DNA of 64,000 nucleotides from Dryas octopetala (GCA_963921425.1 OY992834.1:10399271-10463270); one strand, 5' to 3'. Shown: positions 50,378-61,596, counted from the stretch's first letter. The notes: generated from the sequence alone by a model not told the origin. Numbers and translations: made by a program.

Positions 50378-51727
50378 ATGGGAGGTAAAGGATGGAGACG
50401 AAGAGAGAAGAACTACAGAGCAGCGCACGGAGGGTACAGTAGGCTGCCACCACCGCCTGATTACGCCCAAGGCGACGCTTTGCCCTCCAAACTTCGCAAA
50501 ATCCTCTCCTTCACTACATCTCCCGAATCCCAAGGTTCCTTTCTTTTTTTTTTTCCCAAAAAAAAAAAAAAATTCTTGCTTAACTTTCTCACTGTTTGAA
50601 ATTAATGTTGTGAATTTTCCACTACCTATGGGTTTCAGTCTCGTTGAAGCTCTCAAAGGATGCTAAACAACAAAAGAAGAGAGATGGAGTTAGTGGTGCT
50701 CAACTGGTAAGTGCTTCTCCTTACATGTATATGTTTTGCAATTTGGTGTTCTGGGTTTTGGGTTTTGGGTTTCAGTCTGGTTTAGACAGTTTGCTTGAAA
50801 TTTGAAGCTTAGTGCAAAATGTATAGTTCAATCTCATTGAGGTTTAATTACTCACTGATGATTGCTCATATTGAATTTGAGTTGGTAACATAAACATATG
50901 GATGTTAATATGTTATATAACAAAGCCAAAAACAATGGTTATGTGAACAGAAGCCCGAGGATGAAGTGGACTTAGAAACTAGTGTCAATGATGGGGGTGA
51001 TGATGAGCATTTGGCAGCTCAACATAAAGATGAGAAGAAAAAGAAGAAAAGAAAGAGAAAGCATGTACAAGACCTTCGATTTGAAGCTGAAGCAATGGGG
51101 GAATCAGAAGCTCGTTTGAAAAGAAAGGAGCGCAAGAAAAAGTGAGTATTTTGTTACCCTTTGTTCTAATTAAAATCTTGAAATTTTCAGCTCGCTGGAT
51201 TCCTTTATAAATAAGATTAGCAGGGTCAGTATAGCTACCTAATATGATTTTTATCAGAATGCTTGTAAATGAATCATCCGCAAAGTCAACAAATTGCAAT
51301 TTTCTTGTGCTATTGTCTCTTTGCACTCAGGTTGTGCATGCTGTCATCTTCTACCCATTAATTTCAAGCTTTTTGTGTTCAGGTACTTTGAAGCGAGGAA
51401 AAACAAACACAAAAAAGGCAAGAAAGAAGAGACTTCAGACTTTCCTGGACGTGAGAAAATCAGATTTGGAGAAGTGGTTCAAGCTCCTCCAAAGTTGGTT
51501 TCAGTTCCTAAGGTAGAATTATGAAATCTTTATGATACAATACAAATTGATTTTCTTCAGTGTAATGGTAATTTCCCCCCTGTTTTGTGAAGGCACTGAA
51601 GAATGTACAAGACCCTTCTAAGGAGAGGGTTCGATTCAAGGCAATTGAGGAGTATAGGCAACGCAAAGGATGGAACTCAAGGCCAGGGATACAGCTCCCT
51701 CCTCCTGTGACTGCATCAGAACTGTAA
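50378..51727 (+). CDS. CCDC137-like small basic protein, probably nucleolar
   Basis: Five exons: 50378-50534, 50639-50706, 50951-51141, 51383-51512, 51593-51727, all GT-AG, total 681 nt (226 residues). The product starts MGGKGWRRREKNYRAAHGGY, has a lysine-rich centre (KDEKKKKKRKRKHVQDLRFE, RLKRKERKKKYFEARKNKHK) and the motif KIRFGEVVQAPPKLVSVPK, then ends RKGWNSRPGIQLPPPVTASE and L. The FGEVV-x-APP motif in a short, very basic protein is characteristic of the CCDC137 family, nucleolar proteins of animals with plant relatives of poorly known function. The ATG at 50378 was chosen over an in-frame GTG at 50369. The promoter carries telo-box and site II elements. Confidence 0.85.
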
Positions 51728-52212
51728 TTGGTAAAAGCACGATGCATATGAAAAAAGCTAGCATCATTCATCCATGCGTGCAAAAAAACTTATGTGGGAT
51801 GAGTGCTGAACGGCAACCGTTGATGGTTGCGAACCCCACACCTATCAATGGCAGGCGACTCGTGCCAGCTTTCTCAATGCATATTTATTCTTTTCCCCTC
51901 ATTCTACTTGGCTGACATATTTCTGTCTCAAAGTTTGTGACTCTACATGAAGGCCCACTGTGCCTCTTCAATTTTGTAATTTATGCATCGAGTCTGATCT
52001 AGAAGTGTGCAATAGCAGTCACAGAATCTCTAACTACTGCTTAAGTTTGTAATCTATGGAAAGAAAGAAAAGTGATTTTTTTTTTGTTTTCCTTTTTGAA
52101 CCTCATTGTTGAATCCAGTTGATTTTTTTTTTTCTTCCAGTTTGTAGGATCTGCACACAGCATCATGGTGACTAAAACCAGAGATTCTTTAAAAAGGTGT
52201 ATAATAATAATA
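51728..52212. other. 3'UTR of CCDC137-like gene and short flank
   Basis: Noncoding; a 3' end within about 400 bp of the stop is likely. Nothing else is recognised before the foldback element. Confidence 0.5.
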
Positions 52213-52598
52213 GAGTGTTGCTATTTGCACACCCTCAAAATTTACTTTTTGAATTTATCAAATTGACATGAGGAGAAAAGACCTTAAAGGACAACCTTAC
52301 ACACTCAAGACAAAAAAAAAAAAACACACGCACCCCTTCACCCGACCCACCACCCCTCAACGGACCACTTCTCTCTTTCCCTCACCCGACCCACCTAGCC
52401 CTTCCCCCCCCCTCACCCGACCACCTTTCTCTCCGCACCACCTTCATCTCTCTCTTTTTCCAGCCCATGCAGCACACCCTCCTCTCTTTCTCTTTATCTT
52501 CTCCCCGCCACATGCACCACTCTCCTCCCTCTCTCTTCTCCTAGCGCATGCAGCATCAGTCTCCTCTATCTCTCCTCCTAGTGAAACAGTGCAGCACC

Positions 52599-52656
<58 letters not shown>

Positions 52657-52769
52657 CTCCTCGCAACACCACCTCCCTAGATGTTCGGTGGCTATTTGCC
52701 GAACGAAACTAACCATTTCGGCGGACCAGTGCCGAATGGATCGTGACGGGGATGTGGTGTTGCGAGGAG

Positions 52770-52843
<74 letters not shown>

Positions 52844-53169
52844 GGTGGGGCAGGGAGATAGGTGGTTGGGTGAGGGAATGAGGTAGGGATGGGGAGGAAG
52901 CTGGGTGGGTGGGTCGGGTGAAGGGGTGTGAGTGTGTGTGTGTTTTTTTTTTTTTTTTTTTTTTGGAGTTGATGGGGTGTGTTGGGTGATGAGTTGTGGT
53001 GAGAAATTTTTTGAAACTGATAAAATAGAGATATTATGATAATTGAGAGAGGTGTGTGTTTGAGAAAATTCAATTGTGGGAGAAGTGTGAGGGTGTGAAA
53101 TGAGAAAAAGTGAGAAAAATGTGTGCAAAAAGAAAAAAAAAAAAAAAAAGGTGTGCAAATAGCAACACT
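52213..53169. mobile_element. Foldback element of CT/GA repeats with 20-bp perfect ends
   Basis: The left end AGTGTTGCTATTTGCACACC is the exact reverse complement of the right end (53150-53169). Inside, further inverted blocks pair: CACCCCTTCACCCGACCCAC with its complement near 52900, a (CT)n run at about 52593-52653 with a (GA)n run at about 52768-52840, and CTCCTCGCAACACCAC with GTGGTGTTGCGAGGAG around a roughly 100-bp centre. The whole segment could fold on itself. The long open frames across it are repeat artefacts. Its last base is separated from it by the copia insertion (continuation at 60087). Confidence 0.75.
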
Positions 53170-53357
53170 TGTTGTAAAAGTATGTATAAATTAAGGTTTG
53201 TGGAAAAGAGGAGGCAGAGAGAATATATCAGTCGTCATCTTATTCATCTTATAAATATCCTTATATAGAGGTAGGGTTTACTAGGTTTAGAATATTTACT
53301 AGTATGCCCCTACAACTAATTACAGGAATAGCCACATATAACAATATATTTACAACA
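53170..53357 (-). repeat. 3' LTR of copia element
   Basis: 188 bp, TG...CA ends. It differs from the other LTR only near position 25 (TTAAGG versus TTAGGG). Confidence 0.95.
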
Positions 53358-53399
53358 CTCCCCCTTGGATATTCCATGTCATTAGTGTTGTCTCTGCTA

Positions 53400-53810
53400 T
53401 GCGCTTCTAAGTTGCCTCGTTAAAACCTTGCCAAGTAATAAAAACCCTGTGGGAACAAAAACAACCTTGGTCGAAGGAAAAAGAGTGCAACGCGCGTGAG
53501 TGTGGAGTAGTCGCATCAAAACCTCGAAAGTAGGTGAAGTCATATCTTCTGGATCATAAGCAGATAGTATGTCAATGGGAGCGGGGTGCATTAGAGTTGC
53601 TACACCAAAACCTTGCTCGGTAAACCCAATGGGAAAAACCCGTGGTCGAAGGGAAAAGATGAGCAAATGCATATACATCAGATCAACACATCTTCATGAT
53701 GTAGTATGAGTAGGGTGACCATGCCAAGATGTGCCTCATTAAAACCTTGCCAGGTAACAAAACCCAGTGGGACAAAATAACCCTGGACGAAGGACAAAAG
53801 AGTACACGAT
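53400..53810. repeat. Three diverged copies of an about 80-bp repeat at the 3' end of copia
   Basis: Units at about 53402-53490, 53587-53668 and 53727-53806 share TTAAAACCTTGCC-type, CCCAGTGGGA-type and GGTCGAAGG-type blocks. This tail repeat lies between RNase H and the 3' LTR and is noncoding. Confidence 0.75.
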
Positions 53811-53864
53811 GGTCAAGCGAGTATGCTTCGGGATACTCCCCCTGATGTCGACTCCCCCTGAAGA

Positions 53865-55422
53865 CTACATACTAGATAAATCAGCAAATCTACGTGAACC
53901 AATACCTCGAACATGCATCAAGAACGTGGACTTTGGCAGTGACTTGGTGAAGAGGTCTGCATGGTTGTCTTGAGATCGGATCTGCTTGACTTCAATCATC
54001 TGATGCTCTTGTTGCTGTTGATTGAAGAAGAACTTTGGTACAATATGCTTGGTGTTGTCTCCTTTGATGAAATTTGTCTTCATCTGCTGGATGCAAGCGG
54101 CATTATCCTCATAGATAATTGTTGGTTCATCAGTGGTGGAATTCAGCCCACACGTAGTTCGAACATGCTTGGAAACTGCTCTTAGCCATATACATTCACG
54201 AACTGCTTCGTGAAGGGCTAGAATCTCAGCATGATTCGAAGAGGTAGCAACAAGGGTCTGTTTCGTAGACCTCCAAGATATTGTTGTATTCCTAATGGTA
54301 AAGACATAACCAGTTTGAGAACGCGCCTTATGCGGGTCTGATAGATACCCTGCGTCAGCATATCCAAAAGGCGGGCATCATTCCGAGGATCGAGGGGGTT
54401 CGATCCATTCCTTGATGCGTAGCTAGGGATAGAATAAGCCCATATCCGTTGTACCTCTAAGGTGGCGGAAAATGTCTTTTATGCCATTCCAGTGGCAGCG
54501 TGTTGGCGCAGAGCTACATCTAGCTAACAAGTTCACAGAAAATGAGATGTCCGGTCTAGTACATTGAGCCAAGTACAATAATGCGCCTATTGTACTTAGA
54601 TATGGGACTTCTGGTGCCAATATCTCTTCGTTATCATCTGCGGGACGAAACGGATCTTTCTTAGGATCTAGACTACGGACGATCATGGGCGTGCTAGAAG
54701 GCTTCGCTTTATCCTCATTAAAGCGCCTTAACATCTTCTGGATGTAATTCGATTGATGAACTAGAATTCCATCTGCACGGTGCTCGAGCTCCAGGCCGAG
54801 ACAGAAATTCGTTCTCCCAAGATCTTTCATCTCGAATTTCAACTTCAGGTGTTTAGCAGTTTCCTTGATCTCTTCAGGAGTACCAGTTAGATTCATGTCA
54901 TCGACATAAACAACTACAATAGCAAAACCAGAACTTGTTCTTAATAAACACGCAAGGGCATAAAACATTATTCACATATCCCATCCTGATCAAATACTCA
55001 CTTTAGACGGTTATACCACCTCCGTCCAGATTGTTTCAATCCATAAAGTGAACGCCTCAAACTAATGGAGAGCGTGTTCCGTGGTCTAGAACTATTTGCA
55101 TCGGGTGTCTTAAGTCCTTCGGGAACTTTCATATATATATCTGTGTATCAAGATCCCCATAGAGATAAGCAGTGACCACATCCATAAGCTGCATACTCAG
55201 TTTTTCGGAAACTACCAAACTGATAAGGTAGTGGAACGTTATGACGTCCATTACGGGGGAATACTCTTCCTCGTAATCAATCCCAGGGCGTTGAGAAAAT
55301 CCTTGCGCCACTAGACGAGCCTTGTATCTCACAATCTCGTTTTTCTCATTACGCTTCCTTACAAATACCCATTTAAATTCTACAGGTTTAACATGGGGAA
55401 GGTGTAGGAACGACAGGCCCAA
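53865..55422 (-). pseudogene. Copia reverse transcriptase and RNase H region, broken
   Basis: From the right: 55129-55422 carries the reverse transcriptase start (KPVEFKWVFVRKRNE, RYKARLVAQGFSQRPGIDYE); 54423-54968 carries the catalytic YVDD (VVVYVDDMNLTG) and the LGLEL region; about 53865-54330 carries RNase H pieces (EDNAACIQQMK, QDNHADLFTKSLPKS). The frame changes near 55400, and stops occur between 54969 and 55128 and around 54422. The product would not be a single enzyme. Family assignment is firm; loss of function follows from the breaks. Confidence 0.88.
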
Positions 55423-57248
55423 ACACCTTTCTCTTTGTCAAGGAATCTAATTCGACCTGGATTGCTTCTTTCCATTTTGGCCAGTCGTCTCGACGTTGAC
55501 ATTCATCAACAGAGTGAGGTTCGATGTCATCGCTAGTTATGATTTCGGTAGCTACCGCGAATACAAATATATCATCGATGATAATCTCGTTTCGATTCCA
55601 GAGCTCACTTAAGCATGCATAATTTATAGAGATCTCTATATTCTCGGGAGTGGGTTCAAACGTTGGAGCGTCCCCCAACGCCGTCTCTTCTGGGACGGAC
55701 CCATAATCCGGAACTATTTCGTGAGATGGATCGATTGAGATCGCGATGTCAAGGGGACTCATTTGTGCCAAATGTATCCTCTTCCGGGGATAAGAGTCCA
55801 GCGAACCTAGTGGTCAACTTCACTTCTGGGCAGGGACATATGACTGGTTAGCCACTATTGTTGTACCTCGTTCATCTGGGACGACACGTCCTCCTGGGAC
55901 GACACGTCCTCCTGGGACGACACGTCCTTCGAGGACAGATATCCTTGCAGGCACGTTTGCAGCAGGTATATGTGATCTCGTCACTTTAGCTAGATCAGAG
56001 AATGCGTCTGGCATATTATGAGTTATACTCTGTAGATCTAGAATTCTCCGCACTTCACTATCACATTGTGCGGTTCGGGGATTAAGATGAGACATAGTGG
56101 GGACATTCCACGTCAATTCACGTCGTTCTTCAGGAACGGTGACGTTCATATCTCCCCCTAACGGCGGGAAGACTGTCTCATCAAAGTGACAATCCGCAAA
56201 TTTAGCGGTAAAGAGATCGCCTGTCAAGGGCTCTAAAAAGCGTATAATAGATGGGGATCCATAATCGACATATATGCCCATCGTTCGTTGAGGACCCATT
56301 TTTGGTACGTTGTAGCGGCGCAACTGGCACGTAAACTGCATACCCAAATACGCGTAAGTACGAAACGTCAGGTTCGTACCCAGTCACCAGCTGTAACGCG
56401 GAGTAAGGTTGGGTAGCAGTGGGCCTCAACCGGACCAACATGGCTGCATGCAAGATTGCATAGCCCCACGCAGAAATTGGAAGCTTGGTGCGCATAACCA
56501 AGGTTCGTGCGATCATTTGTAATCTTTTAATGAACGCTTCTGCGAGACCATTCTGGGTGTGAACATGGGGAACTCGATGTTCAACATTAATCCCAAGGGA
56601 CATGCAATAATCATCGAAAGTTTTCGATGTAAACTCTCCGGCATTATCAAATCTTCTGGAATTTATAGGATAATCCGTGTGGTGAGCCTTCTGGGCGAGA
56701 AGTTTAGCAAAAGCAGCGTTTCTTGTGGACAATAGTGTAACATGTGATCACTTTGTCGATGCATCAACCAAAACCATAAAATATTTAAATGGTCCGCATG
56801 GTGGTTGGATAAGTCCACAAATATTCCCTTGTATCCTTTGCAGGAAAAAGATGAAGTCTTTACTAGTCTTTGCATATGATGGTCTAGTATTCAACTTTCT
56901 AAGTGAGCAAGTTTGGCATACTGTGTCACTAAACACAAGATCCTTATTAGTAAGAGGATACCCGTGTGATGAATTGAGGATACGGCGCATCATACTTTGA
57001 CCTGGGTATCCCAACCGGTCATGCCATAGAAAGAAACTGCTCGAATTGGTTAACTTCTGGTTAACTATGTGATTGGCCTCAATCGATCTAATGGTGGTCA
57101 TATAAAGACCGCTCGATAGGCATTTCAATTTCTCCAATGTACGCTTCTGGCCATACAAATTGGAGGTTATGCAAAGATATTCCACTCCATTTTCCTCAGT
57201 GGTTTCAACGTGATAACCGTTGGCTCGAATATCCTTATAACTCAACAA
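55388..57248 (-). pseudogene. Copia integrase region, broken
   Basis: 57000-57248 contains the GAG-preintegrase zinc-binding region (FFLWHDRLGYPG; CQTCSLRKL). The integrase core is recognisable through VLVDAST (first Asp), DNAGEFTSKTFDDYC (second Asp) and HTQNGLAEAFIKRLQ (Glu). A TGA at 56748-56750 interrupts the core directly after DASTK, where family members have a tryptophan codon. A frameshift follows near 56290, and in-frame stops near 55815-55822 precede the linker region 55388-55771. A 21-bp repeat encoding GRVVPG-type units lies at about 55868-55930. Confidence 0.88.
55868..55930 (-). repeat. 21-bp tandem repeat in copia pol linker
   Basis: Three copies of CCTGGGACGACACGTCCT plus three bases, encoding repeated GGRVVP units on the minus strand. 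The period is a multiple of three, so the frame is kept. Confidence 0.85.
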
Positions 57249-57249
57249 C

Positions 57250-57490
57250 GTTCTTCTGGAACTTGGAGAATATAAGGCCTCATTAATGGTAATTCAGTAC
57301 CATTGGACAACATAAAAATGGGCTTTACCATGGCCCTCTATCAGGTTGGATTGGCCTGATATGGTTGTCACAGAGGTATGAGTAAGCAATAAGTTTGAAA
57401 AATACTTCCGATCTTGAAGTATGGTGTGCGTAGTAGCACTGTCTGCCAGACAACAAACTTCCCCACTAAACATGCTTATTAAATTTAATT
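57250..57490 (-). pseudogene. Copia protease region
   Basis: The minus strand reads LADSATTHTILQDRKYFSN, the active-site region of this copia family, upstream of the GAG-preintegrase part. At least one stop lies between it and the next frame. No separate start is expected in a polyprotein. Confidence 0.7.
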
Positions 57491-57664
57491 CAATAGATCA
57501 CATGTATAAAAATAACTTGATTGAATTAAATAATATTCGAGCATAACCAAATTTCCAAAACAAATAATCCAAATCATAAATCACCAAAATAATCCGAATA
57601 AGAAAAACATTATTCAGAAAATAAATACGGCACAAGTGCTGATCATATCCATGTCATCGAGTTT

Positions 57665-58667
57665 TTAGTTCTCGAAGTGTCCAGTAGCAGCTTGGAAATC
57701 AGTGACCTCTAAGGTGGTATCCATAGGAAATGATCCATTAACGAGATTGGTCTCTCGAGTTCCGCGACTGGCGTGATACTCATTTACAGCTTGCGCTGAT
57801 GCACGGCAGGTGCGAGACCAGTGATCAGTTCCTCCACATCGGTAACAGAGATCATTCTGATTCTGATTCTGGTGGCGACGGGCCGGACCAGTGTTCCTCT
57901 CATTTCGAGTTCTTGGGGCCGAGGGACCGTGGTTCCTACCACGTGGACCATGGCCACGTTGGCCTCGGTCATACAGGTCATTCCTCTGAGAACCTTTCTT
58001 TCCATATCTTGGGCGGTCAGACTTTGTGCCCTTTCCATGACCTCGGTATCCTCTTTCGCAATTTGAATCGCGATAGGCAACAGCATTTGCTTCAGGCAAT
58101 GGTGCTGCTTTAGTACCGACAGGTCGGGCTTGATCATTTCTCATTAATAAGTTGTTGTTCTTTCAATGCCGAGAACTTGGTAAAATTCTTCTCCCTGTAT
58201 TGTTGCTGCAGGACCAAACAGGAGGCAGGGAAGGTGGAGAAAGTCTTCTCCAATAGGTCAGCTTCGGTGAGCTCCTCCCCACAAAATTTGAGGAGCGACC
58301 GGATTCGGCAGATCTCTGAATTATACTCATTCACGGATTTGAAATCCTGGAAACGAATGTTCTGCCAATCATGTCTTGCTTCAGGCAAGAAAATGGTCTT
58401 TTGATGGTCAAACCGCTCTTCCAGAGCAACCCAAAGAGCTCGTGGATCCTCTTCAGCGAGGTACTCAACTTGAAGTGCTTCCTCCATATGCTTCCTAATG
58501 AAGATCATGGCACTTGCCTTAAGGGACTCTGCGACAACATTGTCAGCATTGATTGTCGACCTCATCTTCTTGGCAGTCAAATGAAACTTAACATCTTGAG
58601 TCCACTTTAGATAGTTTCTTCCGGAAACTTCCAAAGCGACGAAATCAAGCTTGTTGAGATTTGACAT
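57665..58667 (-). pseudogene. Copia gag, frameshifted
   Basis: 58134-58667 gives the capsid part, starting MSNLNKLDFVALEVSGRNYL and containing LWVALEERFDHQK. The frame then shifts by one base near 58140-58150 into 57665-58144, which carries an Arg/Gly-rich stretch and the CCHC zinc knuckle CYRCGGTDHWSRTC. In related elements both parts are one protein; the one-base shift looks like a mutation rather than programmed frameshifting, although that was not tested. Confidence 0.88.
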
Positions 58668-59040
58668 TCTTTGGTTGAAAGGAACAAATAATCATAATTA
58701 GTGCTTCGGGCAATAATATCCATAAACAATAAATAAGAACTTCAAGTTCTATAACATGGTATAGACATGTAAAATCTACTGGTTTTATCATGTATGGTGA
58801 AATTATAAAGGAAACTTCAGGTTCCTTATATGGCATTATTGAAGCTACAGGTTCAATATTTATGTATGAACTACTGGTTCATTAATTACCTGCAATTTCT
58901 ACACATATATTCTAGTGCAAAAATTTAAACAAGTAAAATATTCATATACCCAAGTAGAACAGAAAAATATCACAAAATTGTTTGAATAAAAGTTTCTAGC
59001 ATTTAAGGTATATATATTAAACGGTTTGCATACTAACAAT

Positions 59041-59113
59041 AAACTATCAGCAGCACAGTGGTTAAGGTGCACTCTTGGTACCCAAGAGGTCCTGGGTTCA
59101 AACCCAGGCATGA
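59041..59113 (+). mobile_element. tRNA-derived SINE-like unit in copia leader
   Basis: A-box-like AGCACAGTGGTTAAGG (from 59052), then CTCTTGGTACCCAAGAG (an anticodon-arm-like palindrome), then a perfect T-arm CCTGGGTTCAAACCCAGG (59091-59108) with B-box GGTTCAAACCC. Acceptor-stem pairing is absent, so it is a tRNA relic or SINE head, not a working tRNA. It is antisense to the copia element. Confidence 0.55.
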
Positions 59114-59155
59114 CAAGAATTAACATCTTTTTTTTACAAAGTTTCAAGAGGCTCG

Positions 59156-59640
59156 CCATGTGTCAGCGTGGGAGTGGCAGCGACGTGGCATTGACGTGGC
59201 GCCTGCATGGCGCTGACGTGGCAGCGTCTTGGCTGCCTGCGTGGCAGACACGTGGCAGCTGACGTGGCGGGCCTGGGCTGCCTGCGTGGCAGCTAGCGTG
59301 GCGTCCACGTGGCAGCGGCTGCGAGGTGGGCCTTGGGCCTGCTGGGCTGCTGGCAGCAAGGCCTGTTGGCTGGCTGCTGGCAGCAAGGCCTGCTGGGCTG
59401 GTGGGCTGCTGCTGGCAGCAAGGCCTGCTGTGAGGCACAAGGCTGCGAGGCTGTGTGCAAGGCCTGCTGAGCTGGTGGGCTGCTGCTGGCAGCAAGGCCT
59501 GCTGTGAGGCACAAGGCTGCGAGGCTGTGTGCAAGGCAGCAAGGTTGCTGCGTGCGCGAGGGGTGCTGGCAGCGAGGGCAGCGAGGCACTGCTGCGCGCG
59601 CGAGGGCTGCTGCTGCTGGCAGCAGCGCTGGGTGGTTTTC
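59156..59640. repeat. GC-rich repeat block in copia leader
   Basis: First part: many copies of GACGTGGC/GCGTGGCAG. Second part: GCTGCTGGCAGCAAGGCCTG units, including a nearly perfect 74-bp tandem duplication (59397-59470 and from 59471). Open frames on both strands are repeat artefacts. Confidence 0.85.
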
Positions 59641-59893
59641 CGATCACCCAAAAATTTTTCCTCTTTTTATTTTAATCATTCAATTCAAGGAAGCATGTAT
59701 AAAATATATAATTCTAAATAAATCAATCACATAAATTTAGAGTTCATGCTTCATGGGAATTTTTCAATCAAAGGTTAAATAATCATGAATATAAAATTAT
59801 TTTATAAAACCTACTTGGTTGAAGAACAAATTGAATGATGATCCTCTTTCGTTTAGCGATCCACAATCCAAAGAGCTTCTCGTGCTGATAACG

Positions 59894-60081
59894 TGTTGTA
59901 AAAGTATGTATAAATTAGGGTTTGTGGAAAAGAGGAGGCAGAGAGAATATATCAGTCGTCATCTTATTCATCTTATAAATATCCTTATATAGAGGTAGGG
60001 TTTACTAGGTTTAGAATATTTACTAGTATGCCCCTACAACTAATTACAGGAATAGCCACATATAACAATATATTTACAACA
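59894..60081 (-). repeat. 5' LTR of copia element
   Basis: 188 bp; 187 positions identical to the other LTR. Followed on the plus strand by the target duplication ACACT at 60082-60086. Confidence 0.95.
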
Positions 60082-60744
60082 ACACTCTAATTATAATGTG
60101 TGTATTATGTGCATGTGCCCATTTATAGAGGAACTTTTGCACCCATTTGCTTTCTCATATGTTTCGGCACATAAACAATGACAGTATCTGAGTAGATAAA
60201 AGTACATCAATATCTATTTGACTTAATGATTTCAAGTGTTGAAGATTTTGAGATTTCTGATTAAGGAGTGTTGAAACCCTTTTCTGGACAATGTGATTCA
60301 TTATAAGCTCAACGTCTCAAGGAAATGTGATCTAGGTGTTTATAGGATATCGTTTTTAAACAAAAGGTTATACTAAGTTGTCTAATTCTGCGTAGGTTGT
60401 GAGTGCATTATGGAATAAAAACAAAAACATTTTCTATTTGCAGCTGCTACGATATCAATTGGCAGAATATATTTACATGGAAGCTTTGTTGTAATTATGT
60501 AGATAAAGTGATTTCATCTTGACAAAAACATAAAGTTAAAAACATGGAGGAAGTTTCAATTTTTAAAAGATGAATAATTTCGTTTTAATTGTAACTAGAG
60601 AGAGGATCATATCTACAACACAAGATCTTTGGATAAGCCTTCAAGCAAGAGATGCTTTCTGAACTATAAAAGATGTTACACATTCTAGGAGATTACGTTC
60701 TACTTCCATGCTACGATAAACTTTGAACATCAAAGCTAAATTCA
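60082..60744. other. Intergenic between copia element and P450 3' end
   Basis: No gene seen. The part nearest the P450 stop (60745) is expected to include its 3'UTR. Confidence 0.5.
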
Positions 60745-61333
60745 TTATCTATGGAAGGCACGAACTTCTAAACCCCCATCAAGATGAAGATTCATCATGG
60801 TCTTGTAAGTGACAACTTTGTTTTCATCACTCATTTTGAACTCAAAACAGCTTAACAAAACAGCTGAGTAGATCTTCATTAGTCTATAAGCAAACTCCTT
60901 TCCAAGACATATTCGCGGTCCGGCCTGTCAACCAATAAAAGTTAACCAGAAGAGTTAGATACGTCTGGGATGAAGATGAGCTTTGAACACAAAATCATGG
61001 AAACAGCAATGCCTTAAAAAGAAATGTTTAAACCTGAAAGGCTGTAAACTTAAAGGGGCTTTCTGGCTGGAAGACTCCATTCTCATTGAGCCATCTCTCT
61101 GGCCTAAATTTTTCTGCATCATCTCCCCATATGAATTTCATTCTGCCCATTGCATAAGGTTGGAATCCTACCATATCTCCTTTCTTCACACTGAATCCAT
61201 CTGGCAGAGTGTCATCAGAAAAGCATATCTTTGCATTCTGAGATCAAAGCATATATTAATTGGTTTTTACCAATTGTTATGAAAGATGCACACAAGATGG
61301 AAAGAAAAAGATTTCGTGGTTAGGCCTTTAGTC

Positions 61334-61596
61334 TGTTGAGAGTAATGTGGAGCAATGTCCCACATCGGAAAACTAGAGTTTAGTATATGTGCTTATAAGT
61401 CATGAGCCTCTCCACCCATTGCCAATTGGTTTTGGGTTGGATGCTCTAATTCTATCATTGTATCAGAGCTTGGTTATCCGCGTGTAAGGCCCAACGGCCA
61501 CACGTGCGGGGGCGTGTTGAGAGTAATGTGGAGCAATGTCCCACATCGGAAAACTAGAGTTTAGTAGGTTTTGGGTTGGATGCTCTAATTCTATCA
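61334..61596. mobile_element. TRIM retrotransposon in P450 intron 4
   Basis: Left LTR 61334-61457 (TGTTGAGAGTAATG...CTATCA, 124 bp); right LTR 61515-61596 (82 bp, lacking about 42 internal bases). The 57-bp interior starts with the tRNA-Met-type primer site TATCAGAGCTTGG and ends GCGGGGGCG, purine-rich. Perfect 5-bp target duplication TAGTC (61329-61333 and 61597-61601). Total 263 bp, no coding capacity. Element polarity is plus, antisense to the P450 gene. Confidence 0.88.

Larger units (their letters stand above)
53170..60081 (-). mobile_element. Ty1/copia LTR retrotransposon, young insertion, coding region degraded
   Basis: LTRs 53170-53357 and 59894-60081 are 188 bp each, TGTTGTAAAAG...TTACAACA, and differ at one base. 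Perfect 5-bp target duplication ACACT (53165-53169 and 60082-60086). Minus-strand order from the right: 5' LTR, a putative primer-binding segment (TTATCAGCACGAG on the minus strand, next to 59893), leader, gag, protease, integrase, reverse transcriptase, RNase H, tail repeats, purine-rich AAGGGGGAG next to the 3' LTR (53358-53366). Integrase before reverse transcriptase is the copia order. Several stops and frameshifts break the polyprotein, so it is not autonomous. Confidence 0.95.

Noticed and set aside
52268..53158. Long open frames of about 150-210 codons on both strands
   Set aside because: They translate CT/GA microsatellites and poly-A/T within a foldback element; low complexity and mirror images of each other.
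57799..58113. Plus-strand frames in the gag region
   Set aside because: Antisense shadows of the copia gag zinc-knuckle region.
59050..59110. Functional tRNA gene
   Set aside because: T-arm is perfect but the acceptor stem does not pair and the anticodon loop lacks the usual T33; better explained as a SINE head.
59144..59721. Several overlapping Ala/Gln/Pro-rich frames of 90-167 codons
   Set aside because: They come from the GC-rich repeat block in the copia leader and lack any domain; periodic sequence keeps several frames open.
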